From Priestia aryabhattai (GTDB lineage Bacteria; Bacillota; Bacilli; Bacillales; Bacillaceae_H), in assembly GCF_023715685.1 (NCBI RefSeq), contig NZ_JAMBOQ010000005.1, positions 186,001-250,000 of the forward strand: a DNA stretch of 64,000 nt, read 5' to 3'. A model generated the notes under the pieces. It did no database searches and was not told the DNA's origin. It saw only the letters and a list, made by a program, of their open reading frames with translations. This document shows positions 15,023 to 23,892 of the stretch, piece after piece. The position numbers and the translations under genes are program-made. The stretch's first letter is position 1, and every line of letters begins with the position of its first letter.

Positions 15023-15427
15023 TTAAAAAAATAGTTCCATGACTACATAGCTTGTAGAAGATTTGGTGAATACACGCGTGGTTTCTTTCATTTTGAATGC
15101 CTTATAAAGAGAGACCTTATTTTCTCGTGCGTTACACCAGACCCTTCGTATCCCAAGGTTCTTGACCTTGAGCAAAACCTCTTTTAGCAAATGACTGCCG
15201 TACCCTTTTCCTTGTTCTTCTTTAAGAGTAGCAAATTTCCTGAATTGAGCTTCATCAGCTGTTATAAATAAGGAAACAACTGATTTTAACTCTCCTTTTT
15301 CAAACAGTCCATAGTGCATTCCTGATGGATCATCTTTCAGCTGAATATAACTGAAATCTTTATCAGGCTACATGACGATATGTCGGACTTTCCAAGCTTG
15401 TTCTTTTGTAATAGATTGAACGTTCAT
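15023..15427 (-). pseudogene. GNAT-family acetyltransferase broken by an in-frame amber stop
   Basis: The intact frame would run from ATG 15427 (MNVQSITKEQAWKVRHIVM) with an AGGGG ribosome-binding site, but codon 20 is TAG (15368-15370), after which the same frame continues (PDKDFSYIQLKDDPSG) for the remaining 114 residues. The rest contains the acetyl-CoA-binding GNAT motif EEQGKGYGSHLLKEVL. In related acetyltransferases I recall RHxVMWPDK at this site, so a single TGG to TAG change is the likely lesion. Either a real pseudogene or a base error; a restart at internal ATG 15319 would lack the N-terminal strand. Confidence 0.78.
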
Positions 15428-15558
15428 TCTACATTCCCCTTTTTTATTGTAAGAGTGAGGCAGGGGAAATCACAATAAAAAATAGCTCGTTAATAGATTA
15501 GTACTAGTAAAGAGACAGACGAAAAAGGGTACAAGTTGCTACTTGCTTAGCTGCAATG

Positions 15559-15587
15559 TTACAATTTTACTCAGAATGTTTTATAAT
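15559..15587 (+). promoter_or_regulatory. Candidate sigma-A promoter of secA
   Basis: TTACAA (15559-15564), 17 bases, TATAAT (15582-15587), about 65 bases before the secA start. Confidence 0.6.
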
Positions 15588-15653
15588 GAAAGATACAGAT
15601 ATGAATGAGAATAGTATGAAATGTACTGATTATAAATAGAGGAGCGTTTTAAT

Positions 15654-18170
15654 ATGCTTGGATTATTTAAAAAAGTGTTTGACGGCAATCAGCGCCAAAT
15701 CGGCCGTTTAGAAAAAATGGCGGACCAAATTGATGCGTTAGGTCCTGAAATAGCGTCTTTAACGGACGATCAGCTTCGTGAAAAAACAGCTGAATTTCAA
15801 CAACGCTACCAAAATGGCGAATCGCTCGATAACCTATTAGATGAAGCTTTTGCGGTTGTACGTGAAGCAGCGAAACGTGTGTTAGGCATGTATCCGTACA
15901 AAGTTCAGCTAATGGGGGGTATTTCTCTGCATGAAGGGAATATCTCGGAAATGAAAACGGGTGAAGGTAAAACGTTGACAGCTACTATGCCTGTATACTT
16001 AAATGCCATTACAGGAAAAGGCGTACACGTAGTAACAGTCAATGAATACTTAGCGAGCCGTGATGCTAGTGAAATGGGTCGTTTATATGAATTCCTAGGC
16101 TTGAAAGTAGGGTTAAATTTAAACCATTTAACGCGTGAAGAAAAGCAAGAAGCATATGCAGCGGATATTACGTATAGTACAAATAATGAACTAGGATTTG
16201 ACTATTTACGTGATAACATGGTGCTTTACAAAGAACAAATGGTTCAACGTCCGCTTCATTTTGCCGTAATCGATGAAGTTGACTCTATCTTAATTGATGA
16301 AGCACGTACGCCGCTTATTATATCTGGCAGCGCGCAGAAATCAACTGCGCTTTATATTCAAGCTAATGCATTCGTTCGCACGCTTGATAAAGAAACCGAT
16401 TTTACTTTTGATATCAAAACAAAAAGTGTTCAGTTAACTGAAGAAGGTATGTCAAAAGCCGAGCGGGCATTTGGCATTGAAAACTTATTTGATATTTCAC
16501 ACGTAGCACTAAACCACCACATCAATCAAGCGCTTAAAGCACATGTAACGATGCAAAACGATGTGGATTATGTAATTGATGAAGATCAAGTTGTGATCGT
16601 TGACCAGTTTACGGGTCGTTTAATGAAAGGAAGACGTTTTAGCGACGGCTTGCATCAAGCTATCGAAGCTAAAGAGAATGTTGAGATTCAAAATGAAAGC
16701 ATGACGTTAGCTACCATCACATTCCAAAACTACTTCCGTATGTATGAAAAATTATCAGGTATGACGGGTACAGCTAAAACGGAAGAAGAAGAATTCCGTA
16801 ATATTTACAATATGCACGTTGTTGTTATTCCAACAAATAAGCCAATTTCACGTGATGATAAAGCGGATTTAATTTATAAGTCAATGGAAGGCAAGTTTAA
16901 TGCGGTAGTAGAAGATATTGCCGAGCGCCACGCAAAAGGACAGCCTGTTCTTGTTGGTACAGTTGCGATTGAAACATCTGAAATTTTATCAGCTTTATTA
17001 AAGAAAAAAGGCATTCGCCATCATGTTTTAAATGCGAAACAGCATGAGCGTGAAGCGGATATTATTGAAAATGCGGGGCATAAAGGTGCGGTAACAATCG
17101 CAACAAATATGGCTGGCCGTGGTACGGATATCAAACTAGGTGAAGGTGTCGTTGAAGCTGGAGGTCTTGCTGTACTTGGTACAGAGCGTCATGAATCACG
17201 CCGTATTGATAATCAGCTCCGCGGACGTGCAGGACGTCAAGGGGACCCAGGGGTATCTCAATTCTATCTATCCATGGAAGATGAATTAATGCGCCGGTTT
17301 GGTTCAGATAATATGATGGCAATGATGGATCGCCTTGGTATGGATGACTCACAGCCAATTCAAAGTAAAATTGTAACAAGAGCTGTTGAGTCCGCTCAAA
17401 AACGCGTTGAAGGTAATAACTTCGATGCACGTAAACAATTACTTCAATATGATGACGTTCTTCGTCAACAGCGTGAAGTTATTTACAAACAGCGCTTTGA
17501 AGTGCTTGATTCAGACAACCTACGTGCGATTGTAGAACGTATGATTGAATCAACGTTACAGCGTGTGGTTGAAGTAAACACACCGCGTGAAGAATTAGAA
17601 GAAGAATGGAATTTACAAGCGATTATTGATTACGTAAATGCTAATGTTCTTGAGGAAGGTAAAGTCACAGAAGAAGATCTTCGCCGTAAAGAGCCTGAAG
17701 AAATGGTAGAACTGCTGGTAGATCATGCAAAAGCTCGTTATAATGAAAAAGAAGCTCAGCTCCCTGAAGAACAAATGCGTGAATTTGAAAAAGTTGTTGT
17801 TCTTAGAGCAGTTGATTCTAAATGGATGGATCATATTGATACGATGGATCAGCTTCGCCAAGGTATCCACCTTCGTGCGTACGGCCAAACAGATCCTCTT
17901 CGCGAATATCAAATGGAAGGTTTTGCGATGTTTGAAAATATGATTGCAACCATTGAAGAAGAAGTGACGAAGTATATCATGAAAGCAGAAATTAATAATA
18001 ACCTTGAGCGTCAAGAAGTAGCACAAGGTCAGGCGGCTGTTCATCCAAAAGAAGGAGACGCGCCGGCTAAGAAGAAGCCAAAAGTAAATGCGATAGAAGT
18101 TGGCCGAAATGATCCTTGTATCTGCGGAAGTGGCAAAAAGTATAAAAACTGCTGCGGTAAAGAATCATAA
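15654..18170 (+). CDS. secA: Preprotein translocase ATPase SecA
   Basis: SecA drives unfolded preproteins through SecYEG using ATP. The 838-residue protein has the Walker A region [11 protein letters not shown], the DEAD-type [18 protein letters not shown], the helicase motif [10 protein letters not shown], and a C-terminal zinc site [13 protein letters not shown]. Length is standard for Bacillus. The ATG follows GAGGAG. prfB comes next, an arrangement conserved in Bacillaceae, with a long perfect hairpin between them. Confidence 0.98.
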   Translation: MLGLFKKVFDGNQRQIGRLEKMADQIDALGPEIASLTDDQLREKTAEFQQRYQNGESLDNLLDEAFAVVREAAKRVLGMYPYKVQLMGGISLHEGNISEMKTGEGKTLTATMPVYLNAITGKGVHVVTVNEYLASRDASEMGRLYEFLGLKVGLNLNHLTREEKQEAYAADITYSTNNELGFDYLRDNMVLYKEQMVQRPLHFAVIDEVDSILIDEARTPLIISGSAQKSTALYIQANAFVRTLDKETDFTFDIKTKSVQLTEEGMSKAERAFGIENLFDISHVALNHHINQALKAHVTMQNDVDYVIDEDQVVIVDQFTGRLMKGRRFSDGLHQAIEAKENVEIQNESMTLATITFQNYFRMYEKLSGMTGTAKTEEEEFRNIYNMHVVVIPTNKPISRDDKADLIYKSMEGKFNAVVEDIAERHAKGQPVLVGTVAIETSEILSALLKKKGIRHHVLNAKQHEREADIIENAGHKGAVTIATNMAGRGTDIKLGEGVVEAGGLAVLGTERHESRRIDNQLRGRAGRQGDPGVSQFYLSMEDELMRRFGSDNMMAMMDRLGMDDSQPIQSKIVTRAVESAQKRVEGNNFDARKQLLQYDDVLRQQREVIYKQRFEVLDSDNLRAIVERMIESTLQRVVEVNTPREELEEEWNLQAIIDYVNANVLEEGKVTEEDLRRKEPEEMVELLVDHAKARYNEKEAQLPEEQMREFEKVVVLRAVDSKWMDHIDTMDQLRQGIHLRAYGQTDPLREYQMEGFAMFENMIATIEEEVTKYIMKAEINNNLERQEVAQGQAAVHPKEGDAPAKKKPKVNAIEVGRNDPCICGSGKKYKNCCGKES

Positions 18171-18202
18171 AATAAGAGTCAATTAGTATAGAATGAACTA
18201 GT

Positions 18203-18238
18203 ACAGGAAGGAAATGAGTCTTCTCATTTCCTTCCTGT
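18203..18238 (+). repeat. Perfect 16-base hairpin between secA and prfB
   Basis: Arms at 18203-18218 and 18223-18238 (ACAGGAAGGAAATGAG and complement) pair without mismatch around a TCTT loop, but there is no T-run after it (GCGTCAAAAATA). It may be a processing or stability element, or a weak terminator. Confidence 0.7.
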
Positions 18239-18269
18239 GCGTCAAAAATAAAATAGAGGTGTTTAACTC

Positions 18270-19368
18270 ATGGATTTAGTAGAAATTAAGCAAGAACTTG
18301 ACAAAACAGCTAAGCGATTAGCGGACTTTAGGGGGTCTCTTTGACCTCGATACAAAACAAGCTCGTATCGATGAATTAGATGAGACCATGGCTGATCCAA
18401 ATTTTTGGAATGACCAGCAGGCAGCTCAGACTGTTATTAATGAAGCGAATGGTTTGAAAGATGCAGTAAATCAATTTAACCACTTGGATGAAACATACGA
18501 AAATTTACAAGTATCTTATGAACTTGTAAAAGAAGAATACGATGAAGATTTAGCAGAAGAACTAGTTGGTGAATTAAAAGAGCTTATTTCAGGTATGAAC
18601 GACTTTGAATTACAGCTGCTTTTAAGCGAGCCGTATGATAAAAATAATGCGATTTTAGAACTGCATCCAGGTGCTGGTGGAACAGAGTCACAGGATTGGG
18701 GTTCAATGTTACTACGTATGTATACGCGCTGGGCTGAGAAAAAAGGTTTTAAAGTAGAAACGCTTGATTACTTGCCTGGAGATGAAGCTGGTATTAAAAG
18801 TGTAACGCTTTTAATTAAAGGGCATAATGCGTACGGGTATTTAAAAGCTGAAAAAGGCGTTCATCGTCTCGTTCGTATTTCTCCGTTTGATTCATCAGGT
18901 CGTCGTCATACGTCATTTGTATCGTGCGACATTATGCCGGAATTTAACGATGAAATTTCAATTGATATTCGTACGGAAGATTTGAAGGTTGATACGTATC
19001 GTGCAAGTGGTGCCGGAGGTCAGCATATCAATACAACAGATTCAGCTGTTCGTATTACTCACCTTCCAACTAATGTAGTCGTATCTTGTCAGACGGAACG
19101 TTCACAAATTAAAAACCGTGAGCAGGCAATGAAGATGTTAAAATCTAAGTTGTATCAATTAGAAATTGAAAAGCAGCAAGAACAGCTAGCTGAAATTCGC
19201 GGAGAACAAAAGGATATTGGATGGGGAAGTCAAATTCGTTCTTACGTATTCCATCCGTATTCATTGGTAAAAGATCACCGCACCAATACGGAAGTCGGAA
19301 ACACACAAAGTGTAATGGATGGAGATCTAGATCCGTTTATCGATGCGTATTTACGTTCTCACATTTAA
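18270..19368 (+). CDS. prfB: Peptide chain release factor 2 (programmed +1 frameshift)
   Basis: RF2 reads UGA and UAA stop codons. Translation starts at ATG 18270 (after TAGAGGTG) and meets an in-frame TGA at 18342-18344 after 24 codons. The site is the classical RF2 frameshift: AGG GGG TCT CTT TGA C, with the internal AGGGGG acting as Shine-Dalgarno. A +1 shift continues at GAC 18343 to give about 365 residues. The product contains the anticodon-like SPF tripeptide ([12 protein letters not shown]) and the catalytic GGQ ([15 protein letters not shown]). Frameshifting is autoregulatory: low RF2 favours the shift. An annotation starting at 18388 would miss the N-terminus. Confidence 0.96.
18331..18345 (+). 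promoter_or_regulatory. RF2 programmed frameshift site
   Basis: The run GGGGGTCTCTTTGAC contains the stimulating Shine-Dalgarno-like G-run, the slippery CTT codon and the UGA followed by C, the poorest termination context. Confidence 0.93.
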
Positions 19369-19370
19369 TC

Positions 19371-19404
19371 AAAAGGCAGCATACCTCGGTATGCTGCCTT
19401 TTTT
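19371..19404 (+). terminator. Terminator after prfB
   Basis: AAAAGGCAGCATACC-TC-GGTATGCTGCCTTTT followed by further T. Confidence 0.9.
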
Positions 19405-19571
19405 AGTTGTTAGAACTTTGTAAAAGTTGGATGAAGAAAAATGAGTGTAAAGAACTACCTATAAATAGAGAATTAAGAAAATGCAGAAATTTAAAAGGTA
19501 CTATCGTAAGGTCTCTTATTTTGTCAATGAAATAAAATGGTTAAAAATACCTGTTTTACAGTGGATTCCTC

Positions 19572-19613
19572 TTTACAATCCTTTATACTCCTTTTACAAA
19601 TAGCTTTTATAAT
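19572..19613 (+). promoter_or_regulatory. PHO-box-like direct repeats and -10 of phoD-tatAC
   Basis: TTTACA (19572), TTTATA (19582) and TTTACA (19593) recur every 10-11 bases, as in PhoP binding regions (TTAACA-like repeats), with another TTTACA at 19555. A perfect TATAAT lies at 19608-19613. This predicts PhoP~P activation under phosphate starvation. Confidence 0.65.
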
Positions 19614-19645
19614 TTGAGCTAAACCAAGAGGAAGGGGCATGTGCC

Positions 19646-21406
19646 GTGGAAAATAAATCGTTAAACGAATTAATAGAGCAAGTAAAACAGAATAGTTTTT
19701 CTTCGAGTAAGGGGTTTGATAGACGACGTTTTTTACAAGGAGCTGGAAAAGTAGCTGGAGTATCACTTGGATTAACGATTGCTCAGTCTATCGGTTTAAA
19801 TGCAGTAGAGGTTTCAGCTGCAGCGCCTAAACTTTCAAGTTACCCGTTCACTCTAGGCGTCGCATCAGGAGATCCTTTAGCAGATAGCATTGTCCTTTGG
19901 ACAAGATTAGCACCAGACCCGTTGAATGGCGGGGGAATGCCTAATCAACCCGTTCCAGTAAAATGGGAGCTTGCTGCAGATGAAGATTTTCATCGAATTG
20001 TCAAACGAGGAACAGAAATGGCTAGACCTGAACTTGCTCATTCTGTTCACGTTGATGTAAAAGGATTAAAGCCAAGTCATATTTATTATTATCGATTTAA
20101 AAGCGGTCATGATTTAAGCCCGGTTGGAAAAACAAAAACCCTTCCTTCAGCAAATGTAGAAGTAGCCAGCATGACGTTTGCGTTCGCTTCGTGTCAACAG
20201 TATGAACATGGTTACTTCACAGCCTATGAACATATGGTTAAGGAACAATTGGATTTTGTAGTTCATTTGGGTGATTACATCTATGAATATGGACCAAACG
20301 AGTATGTGGCTGCAAGCGGAAACGTTCGTACTCACAGCAGTGCAGAAATTCAAACGCTTCAAGACTATCGAAACAGGCATGCTCAGTACAGGTCAGATGC
20401 TAATTTGAAGTCTGCTCATGCTGCTTTTCCATGGATTGTGACGTGGGATGATCATGAAGTAGAAAACAATTATGCAAATGTAATTCCTGAAAAAGGCCAA
20501 TCAGTAGAAGCATTTATTCAACGCCGCGCGGCAGCTTATCAAGCTTATTACGAACATATGCCTTTGCGTAAAACATCCTTGCCCCACGGAACGGATATGA
20601 GATTATATCGTGACTTTTCATATGGGAAACTAGCTTCCTTTCAAGTGTTGGATACGCGTCAATACAGAGATGATCAAGCAAACGGAGACGGAACAAAGCC
20701 GCAAACGCCAGAATCTCTTGATCCCAAACGTACGCTATTGGGGAGTGAACAAGAAAAATGGCTTTTTACTAATCTTGAAAAGTCAGCGTGTCACTGGAAC
20801 GTACTAGCTCAACAAATTTTCTTTGCGCCAAGAAAATTTGGAACGGCGGCTAAGCCTACATACAGCATGGATGCATGGGATGGGTATACGGCGAATCGTC
20901 AGCGTGTCATTGATTTTATTGAAAAGAAAAAGTTGGACAACGTCATTGTACTAACTGGAGATGTACACGCTAACTGGGCTTCTAATTTACACACGGATTT
21001 TGCCAATCTTAATTCAAGAATTATTGGTGCAGAGTTCGTCGGCACCTCCATCACTTCTGGAGGGAACGGAGCAGATAAACGAGCTGATACAGATAAAATT
21101 TTAAGTCAAAATCCACACCTCACATTCTTTAATGATTACAGAGGATATGTAAGGTGTACGGTAACTCCTGATATATGGCAAGCTGATTATCGCGTTGTAC
21201 CTTTTGTAACAGAGCCTGGTGCGGAAATTTCAACTCGAGCTTCCTTTCAATATAAAAAAGATGGCAAAGGTATGACGGAAGTCGAAGTAAATAACGTACC
21301 GCGTGGACTGAAGATTTCTAAGGAAGTAGAGGAAGATCGTATGCGGGCACACGGGAAAGCACATGAAAAACAAGAGTTGAAAAAGAAGGGAAAAGTAAAG
21401 CAGTAG
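19646..21406 (+). CDS. phoD: Alkaline phosphatase D (phosphodiesterase), Tat-exported
   Basis: PhoD is a secreted phosphodiesterase/phosphatase that releases phosphate from teichoic acid and other esters. The 586-residue protein has a twin-arginine signal (FDRRRFLQG at residues 24-32, then a hydrophobic stretch ending near VSAAAP) and PhoD metal-binding blocks: FAFASCQQYEHG, HLGDYIYEYG, TWDDHEVENNY, and LTGDVHANW. The GTG start has AGGAAGGGG upstream. tatA and tatC follow, giving the B. subtilis phoD-tatAd-tatCd arrangement in which PhoD has a dedicated translocase. Confidence 0.95.
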   Translation: MENKSLNELIEQVKQNSFSSSKGFDRRRFLQGAGKVAGVSLGLTIAQSIGLNAVEVSAAAPKLSSYPFTLGVASGDPLADSIVLWTRLAPDPLNGGGMPNQPVPVKWELAADEDFHRIVKRGTEMARPELAHSVHVDVKGLKPSHIYYYRFKSGHDLSPVGKTKTLPSANVEVASMTFAFASCQQYEHGYFTAYEHMVKEQLDFVVHLGDYIYEYGPNEYVAASGNVRTHSSAEIQTLQDYRNRHAQYRSDANLKSAHAAFPWIVTWDDHEVENNYANVIPEKGQSVEAFIQRRAAAYQAYYEHMPLRKTSLPHGTDMRLYRDFSYGKLASFQVLDTRQYRDDQANGDGTKPQTPESLDPKRTLLGSEQEKWLFTNLEKSACHWNVLAQQIFFAPRKFGTAAKPTYSMDAWDGYTANRQRVIDFIEKKKLDNVIVLTGDVHANWASNLHTDFANLNSRIIGAEFVGTSITSGGNGADKRADTDKILSQNPHLTFFNDYRGYVRCTVTPDIWQADYRVVPFVTEPGAEISTRASFQYKKDGKGMTEVEVNNVPRGLKISKEVEEDRMRAHGKAHEKQELKKKGKVKQ

Positions 21407-21435
21407 AGATCTAAGTAAGAGAAAGGAGGTCAAGT

Positions 21436-21654
21436 ATGTTTTCCAATATTGGAATTCCTGGTTTGGTTATTATTTTAGTCATTGCGTTAATTATTTTTGG
21501 ACCGTCTAAGCTGCCGGAAGTTGGACGAGCTTTTGGACGAACGCTAACGGAATTTAAAGGAGCTGCAAAAGGGCTCGTATCAGATGATGAAAGTGTCAAA
21601 GAAAAGCAGGCAGCAACCGTTTCCGAACAAAAAGAGAATAAATCAACACTGTAA
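21436..21654 (+). CDS. tatA: Twin-arginine translocase subunit TatA (TatAd-like)
   Basis: TatA oligomers form the pore-like part of the Tat export machine. The 72-residue protein has one N-terminal membrane helix ([19 protein letters not shown]), the conserved [21 protein letters not shown] amphipathic helix region, and an acidic tail. The ribosome-binding site AAAGGAGG is strong. It lies between phoD and tatC; a hairpin separates it from tatC. Confidence 0.96.
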   Translation: MFSNIGIPGLVIILVIALIIFGPSKLPEVGRAFGRTLTEFKGAAKGLVSDDESVKEKQAATVSEQKENKSTL

Positions 21655-21658
21655 GTAA

Positions 21659-21688
21659 AGAAATAGACGAGGAAACTCGTCTATTTCT
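21659..21688 (+). repeat. Perfect hairpin between tatA and tatC
   Basis: Arms at 21659-21671 and 21676-21688 (AGAAATAGACGAG and complement) enclose a GAAA tetraloop. No T-run follows. It may stabilise the tatA end of the mRNA or partly attenuate tatC. Confidence 0.75.
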
Positions 21689-21713
21689 ACTTGTCAGAAA
21701 GGAGAAGAATACG

Positions 21714-22430
21714 ATGGGAGAAATGAGTTTGATGGAGCACCTTGAGGAATTGCGGATTTGTATTATTAAAACGCTTTGCGCATTTATAGTTTTACTTATT
21801 TTTAGCTTTATATTTGTACAAGATATTTATCAGTGGCTGGTGAAAGATTTGGACGGCAAGCTTGCTGTACTTGGACCAAGTGAAATCGTATGGATTTATA
21901 TGGTGATTGCATTTGTTTTTGCGCTTGCTTTTACGCTTCCAGTAGCTGCGTATCAAGTATTTCGCTTTGTTTCACCGGGATTAAAAAAGGAAGAATATAA
22001 GGTTATGATTACCTTCATTCCACTCTTTTTTCTCTTGTTTGTAAGCGGATTGGGCTTCGGTTATTTTGTTTTATTTCCAATGGTTTTAGCGTTTTTAACA
22101 GGCCTGTCGAATGATCAGTTTTCCCTGATGTTTACGGCTGAGCATTATTTTCGTTTTATGCTTAATTTGTGTTTGCCATTTGGTTTTTTATTTGAAATGC
22201 CTTTAGTTGTCTTATTTTTAACGCGCTTAGGGGTTCTGAATCCATTAAGATTAGCTAAAGCAAGGAAGCTATCTTATTTTGCTTTAATTGTGATATCCGT
22301 ACTTATTACTCCTCCTGACTTTATTTCGGATATTTTAGTAATTGTCCCGCTTCTTCTTTTGTACGAGCTTAGTGTGACAATTTCACGGGTAGTATACAAA
22401 AAACGTTTAGGAAACGAATCGATTGCTTAA
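21714..22430 (+). CDS. tatC: Twin-arginine translocase subunit TatC (TatCd-like)
   Basis: TatC recognises the twin-arginine signal. The 238-residue membrane protein has six predicted helices and the cytoplasmic N-terminal motif SLMEHLEELRICIIK, the FRFVSPGLKKEEYK block, and the ITPPDFISDILVIVPLLLLYE segment of helix 5-6. It forms a minimal TatAC pair with the preceding tatA for PhoD export. Ribosome-binding site AAAGGAGAAG. Confidence 0.96.
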   Translation: MGEMSLMEHLEELRICIIKTLCAFIVLLIFSFIFVQDIYQWLVKDLDGKLAVLGPSEIVWIYMVIAFVFALAFTLPVAAYQVFRFVSPGLKKEEYKVMITFIPLFFLLFVSGLGFGYFVLFPMVLAFLTGLSNDQFSLMFTAEHYFRFMLNLCLPFGFLFEMPLVVLFLTRLGVLNPLRLAKARKLSYFALIVISVLITPPDFISDILVIVPLLLLYELSVTISRVVYKKRLGNESIA

Positions 22431-22486
22431 TAGTACCTATAAATGTGATGAGAGAATTCATGAAATTGAAACAAAGTCCTTGTAAA

Positions 22487-22507
22487 CAGAGTGTTTTAAA
22501 CATTCTG
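22487..22507 (+). promoter_or_regulatory. Imperfect palindrome upstream of cccB, with a TATAAT
   Basis: CAGAGTGTTT-T-AAACATTCTG differs at one position from a perfect palindrome and sits just upstream of TATAAT (22515-22520). No regulator is recognised. Confidence 0.35.
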
Positions 22508-22554
22508 GAGTAGGTTATAATAGAGTGAAAACTCTACAACAAGGGGGAGAAGGC

Positions 22555-22872
22555 TTGAAAAAAGTATTACTGACGTTAACAATCGGTCTAGCGCTTGTTT
22601 TGTCCGCATGCGGAGGAGAAACTTCTAGAAATGAATCTGCTGGTGGTGAATCTTCAGCGAGTGCAGAAGATATTGTGAAGAAAAATTGTACAGGCTGTCA
22701 CGGAGTAGATTTAGGAGGAGCGAATGGACCGAGCTTGCAAAAGGTAGGTAGCGAACACTCAGAAGCTGAAATTGAAAACATTATTAATAATGGTCAAGGC
22801 GGTATGCCAAAAGGACTAATTAATGAAGAAGATGCTAAAAAAGTTGCCGCTTGGTTGGCAAAGAAAAAATAA
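22555..22872 (+). CDS. cccB: Cytochrome c551 lipoprotein CccB
   Basis: A membrane-anchored small cytochrome c that carries electrons on the outer face of the membrane. The 105-residue protein starts with a lipoprotein signal ending in LVLSAC (lipobox), then a Ser/Gly-rich linker, then a heme c site CTGCH and an axial methionine in GGMPKGL. I start at TTG 22555, 5 bases after GGGGGAG; an in-frame GTG at 22525 has no ribosome-binding site. ftsEX follows, as in B. subtilis. Confidence 0.92.
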   Translation: MKKVLLTLTIGLALVLSACGGETSRNESAGGESSASAEDIVKKNCTGCHGVDLGGANGPSLQKVGSEHSEAEIENIINNGQGGMPKGLINEEDAKKVAAWLAKKK

Positions 22873-22894
22873 GACGGATATCCGTCTTATTTTT
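22866..22894 (+). terminator. Terminator after cccB
   Basis: AAAATAAGACGGA and TCCGTCTTATTTT pair perfectly over 13 bases around a TA centre, with a T-tail. Confidence 0.85.
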
Positions 22895-22897
22895 GTG

Positions 22898-23003
22898 TTA
22901 AAGCTGTTTTAATTCTTGGTTTAAGATAATGGCTTGCTGTTGAGCATGGGTATCTTTAGCTATGTCGCCAGGTGCATTTGCTTCTCCAATAAGGATAAAT
23001 TCT
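22898..23003 (-). pseudogene. Possible decayed small ORF in the cccB-ftsE gap
   Basis: The minus strand carries 34 codons of plausible protein (EFILIGEANAPGDIAKDTHA and on, to TAA at 22898) directly after a TGA that overlaps an ATG (23001-23003), as if one base had been inserted after the start codon. No family is recognised. The rest of the 333-base gap (to 23205) holds only the ftsE promoter. Confidence 0.2.
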
Positions 23004-23153
23004 CATCCTTTACTAAAAATATCCTACTTATGTCATATTTGAAATAAAAATGTAATATTTTTGGGGCTTATTTTCACAAAGAGTGATGTTATAATGAGAA
23101 AGCGCGTGAGAAGAGTCGAATTTTTGGTTTGAATTGTAGAGTTTTGTCGTATT

Positions 23154-23180
23154 TTGACAAGTTTTACATAGTATTAAAAT
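23154..23180 (+). promoter_or_regulatory. Candidate promoter of ftsEX
   Basis: A perfect TTGACA (23154-23159) with TAAAAT (23175-23180) only 15 bases away; the short spacer lowers confidence. It lies 26 bases before the ftsE start. Confidence 0.4.
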
Positions 23181-23205
23181 AACACACTTGATTAGGTGAT
23201 TACTT

Positions 23206-23892
23206 ATGATTGAAATGCAAAATGTATATAAAACGTATCCGAACGGTGTAAAAGCAATCAATGGCATTAGCATCAAGATTAATCAAGGTGAGTTTGCTTA
23301 TATCGTAGGACCAAGTGGAGCAGGAAAATCCACTTTTATTAAAATGATGTACCGTGAAGAAAAGCCTTCTTCAGGAAATATCATTGTAAACGGTGCAAAT
23401 GTAGCAAAAATAAAAGATAGCAAAGTTCCTATCTTTAGACGTCATATCGGTGTAGTCTTTCAAGATTTTAAGCTACTTCCAAAATTAACGGTCTATGAAA
23501 ATATTGCTTTTGCACTAGAAGTAATTGAGCAAAGTCCCGAAGAAATTAAAAAGCGAGTGCTAGAGGTACTAGAGCTTGTTAAGTTAAAGGGGAAAATGGA
23601 TTCTTTCCCTGATGAACTATCGGGAGGAGAGCAACAGCGTGTTTCCATTGCACGTTCGATTGTGAATAATCCTAAGGTTGTCATCGCCGACGAACCGACA
23701 GGCAATCTTGATCCTGAAACTTCATGGGAAATCATGGATATCTTTGAGGAAATTAATAAACGCGGCACGACTATTTTAATGGCAACGCATAACCGTGAAA
23801 TTGTAAATGCAATTCGAAAGCGCGTAATTGCGATTGAAAATGGAAATGTTGTACGCGATGAAGTAAGAGGTGAATACGGATATGAAGGCTAG
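23206..23892 (+). CDS. ftsE: Cell division ATP-binding protein FtsE
   Basis: FtsE is the ATPase of the FtsEX complex, which acts as a transmembrane switch for peptidoglycan hydrolases. The 228-residue protein has Walker A GPSGAGKST, signature LSGGEQQR, Walker B VVIADEPTGNLD and the switch histidine in MATHNRE. Its last codons overlap the ftsX start. Confidence 0.97.
   Translation: MIEMQNVYKTYPNGVKAINGISIKINQGEFAYIVGPSGAGKSTFIKMMYREEKPSSGNIIVNGANVAKIKDSKVPIFRRHIGVVFQDFKLLPKLTVYENIAFALEVIEQSPEEIKKRVLEVLELVKLKGKMDSFPDELSGGEQQRVSIARSIVNNPKVVIADEPTGNLDPETSWEIMDIFEEINKRGTTILMATHNREIVNAIRKRVIAIENGNVVRDEVRGEYGYEG

Noticed and set aside
17613..18044. Long antisense open frame within secA
   Set aside because: It overlaps a well conserved gene, has no ribosome-binding site and its composition (Phe/Ile/His rich) is typical of an antisense shadow.
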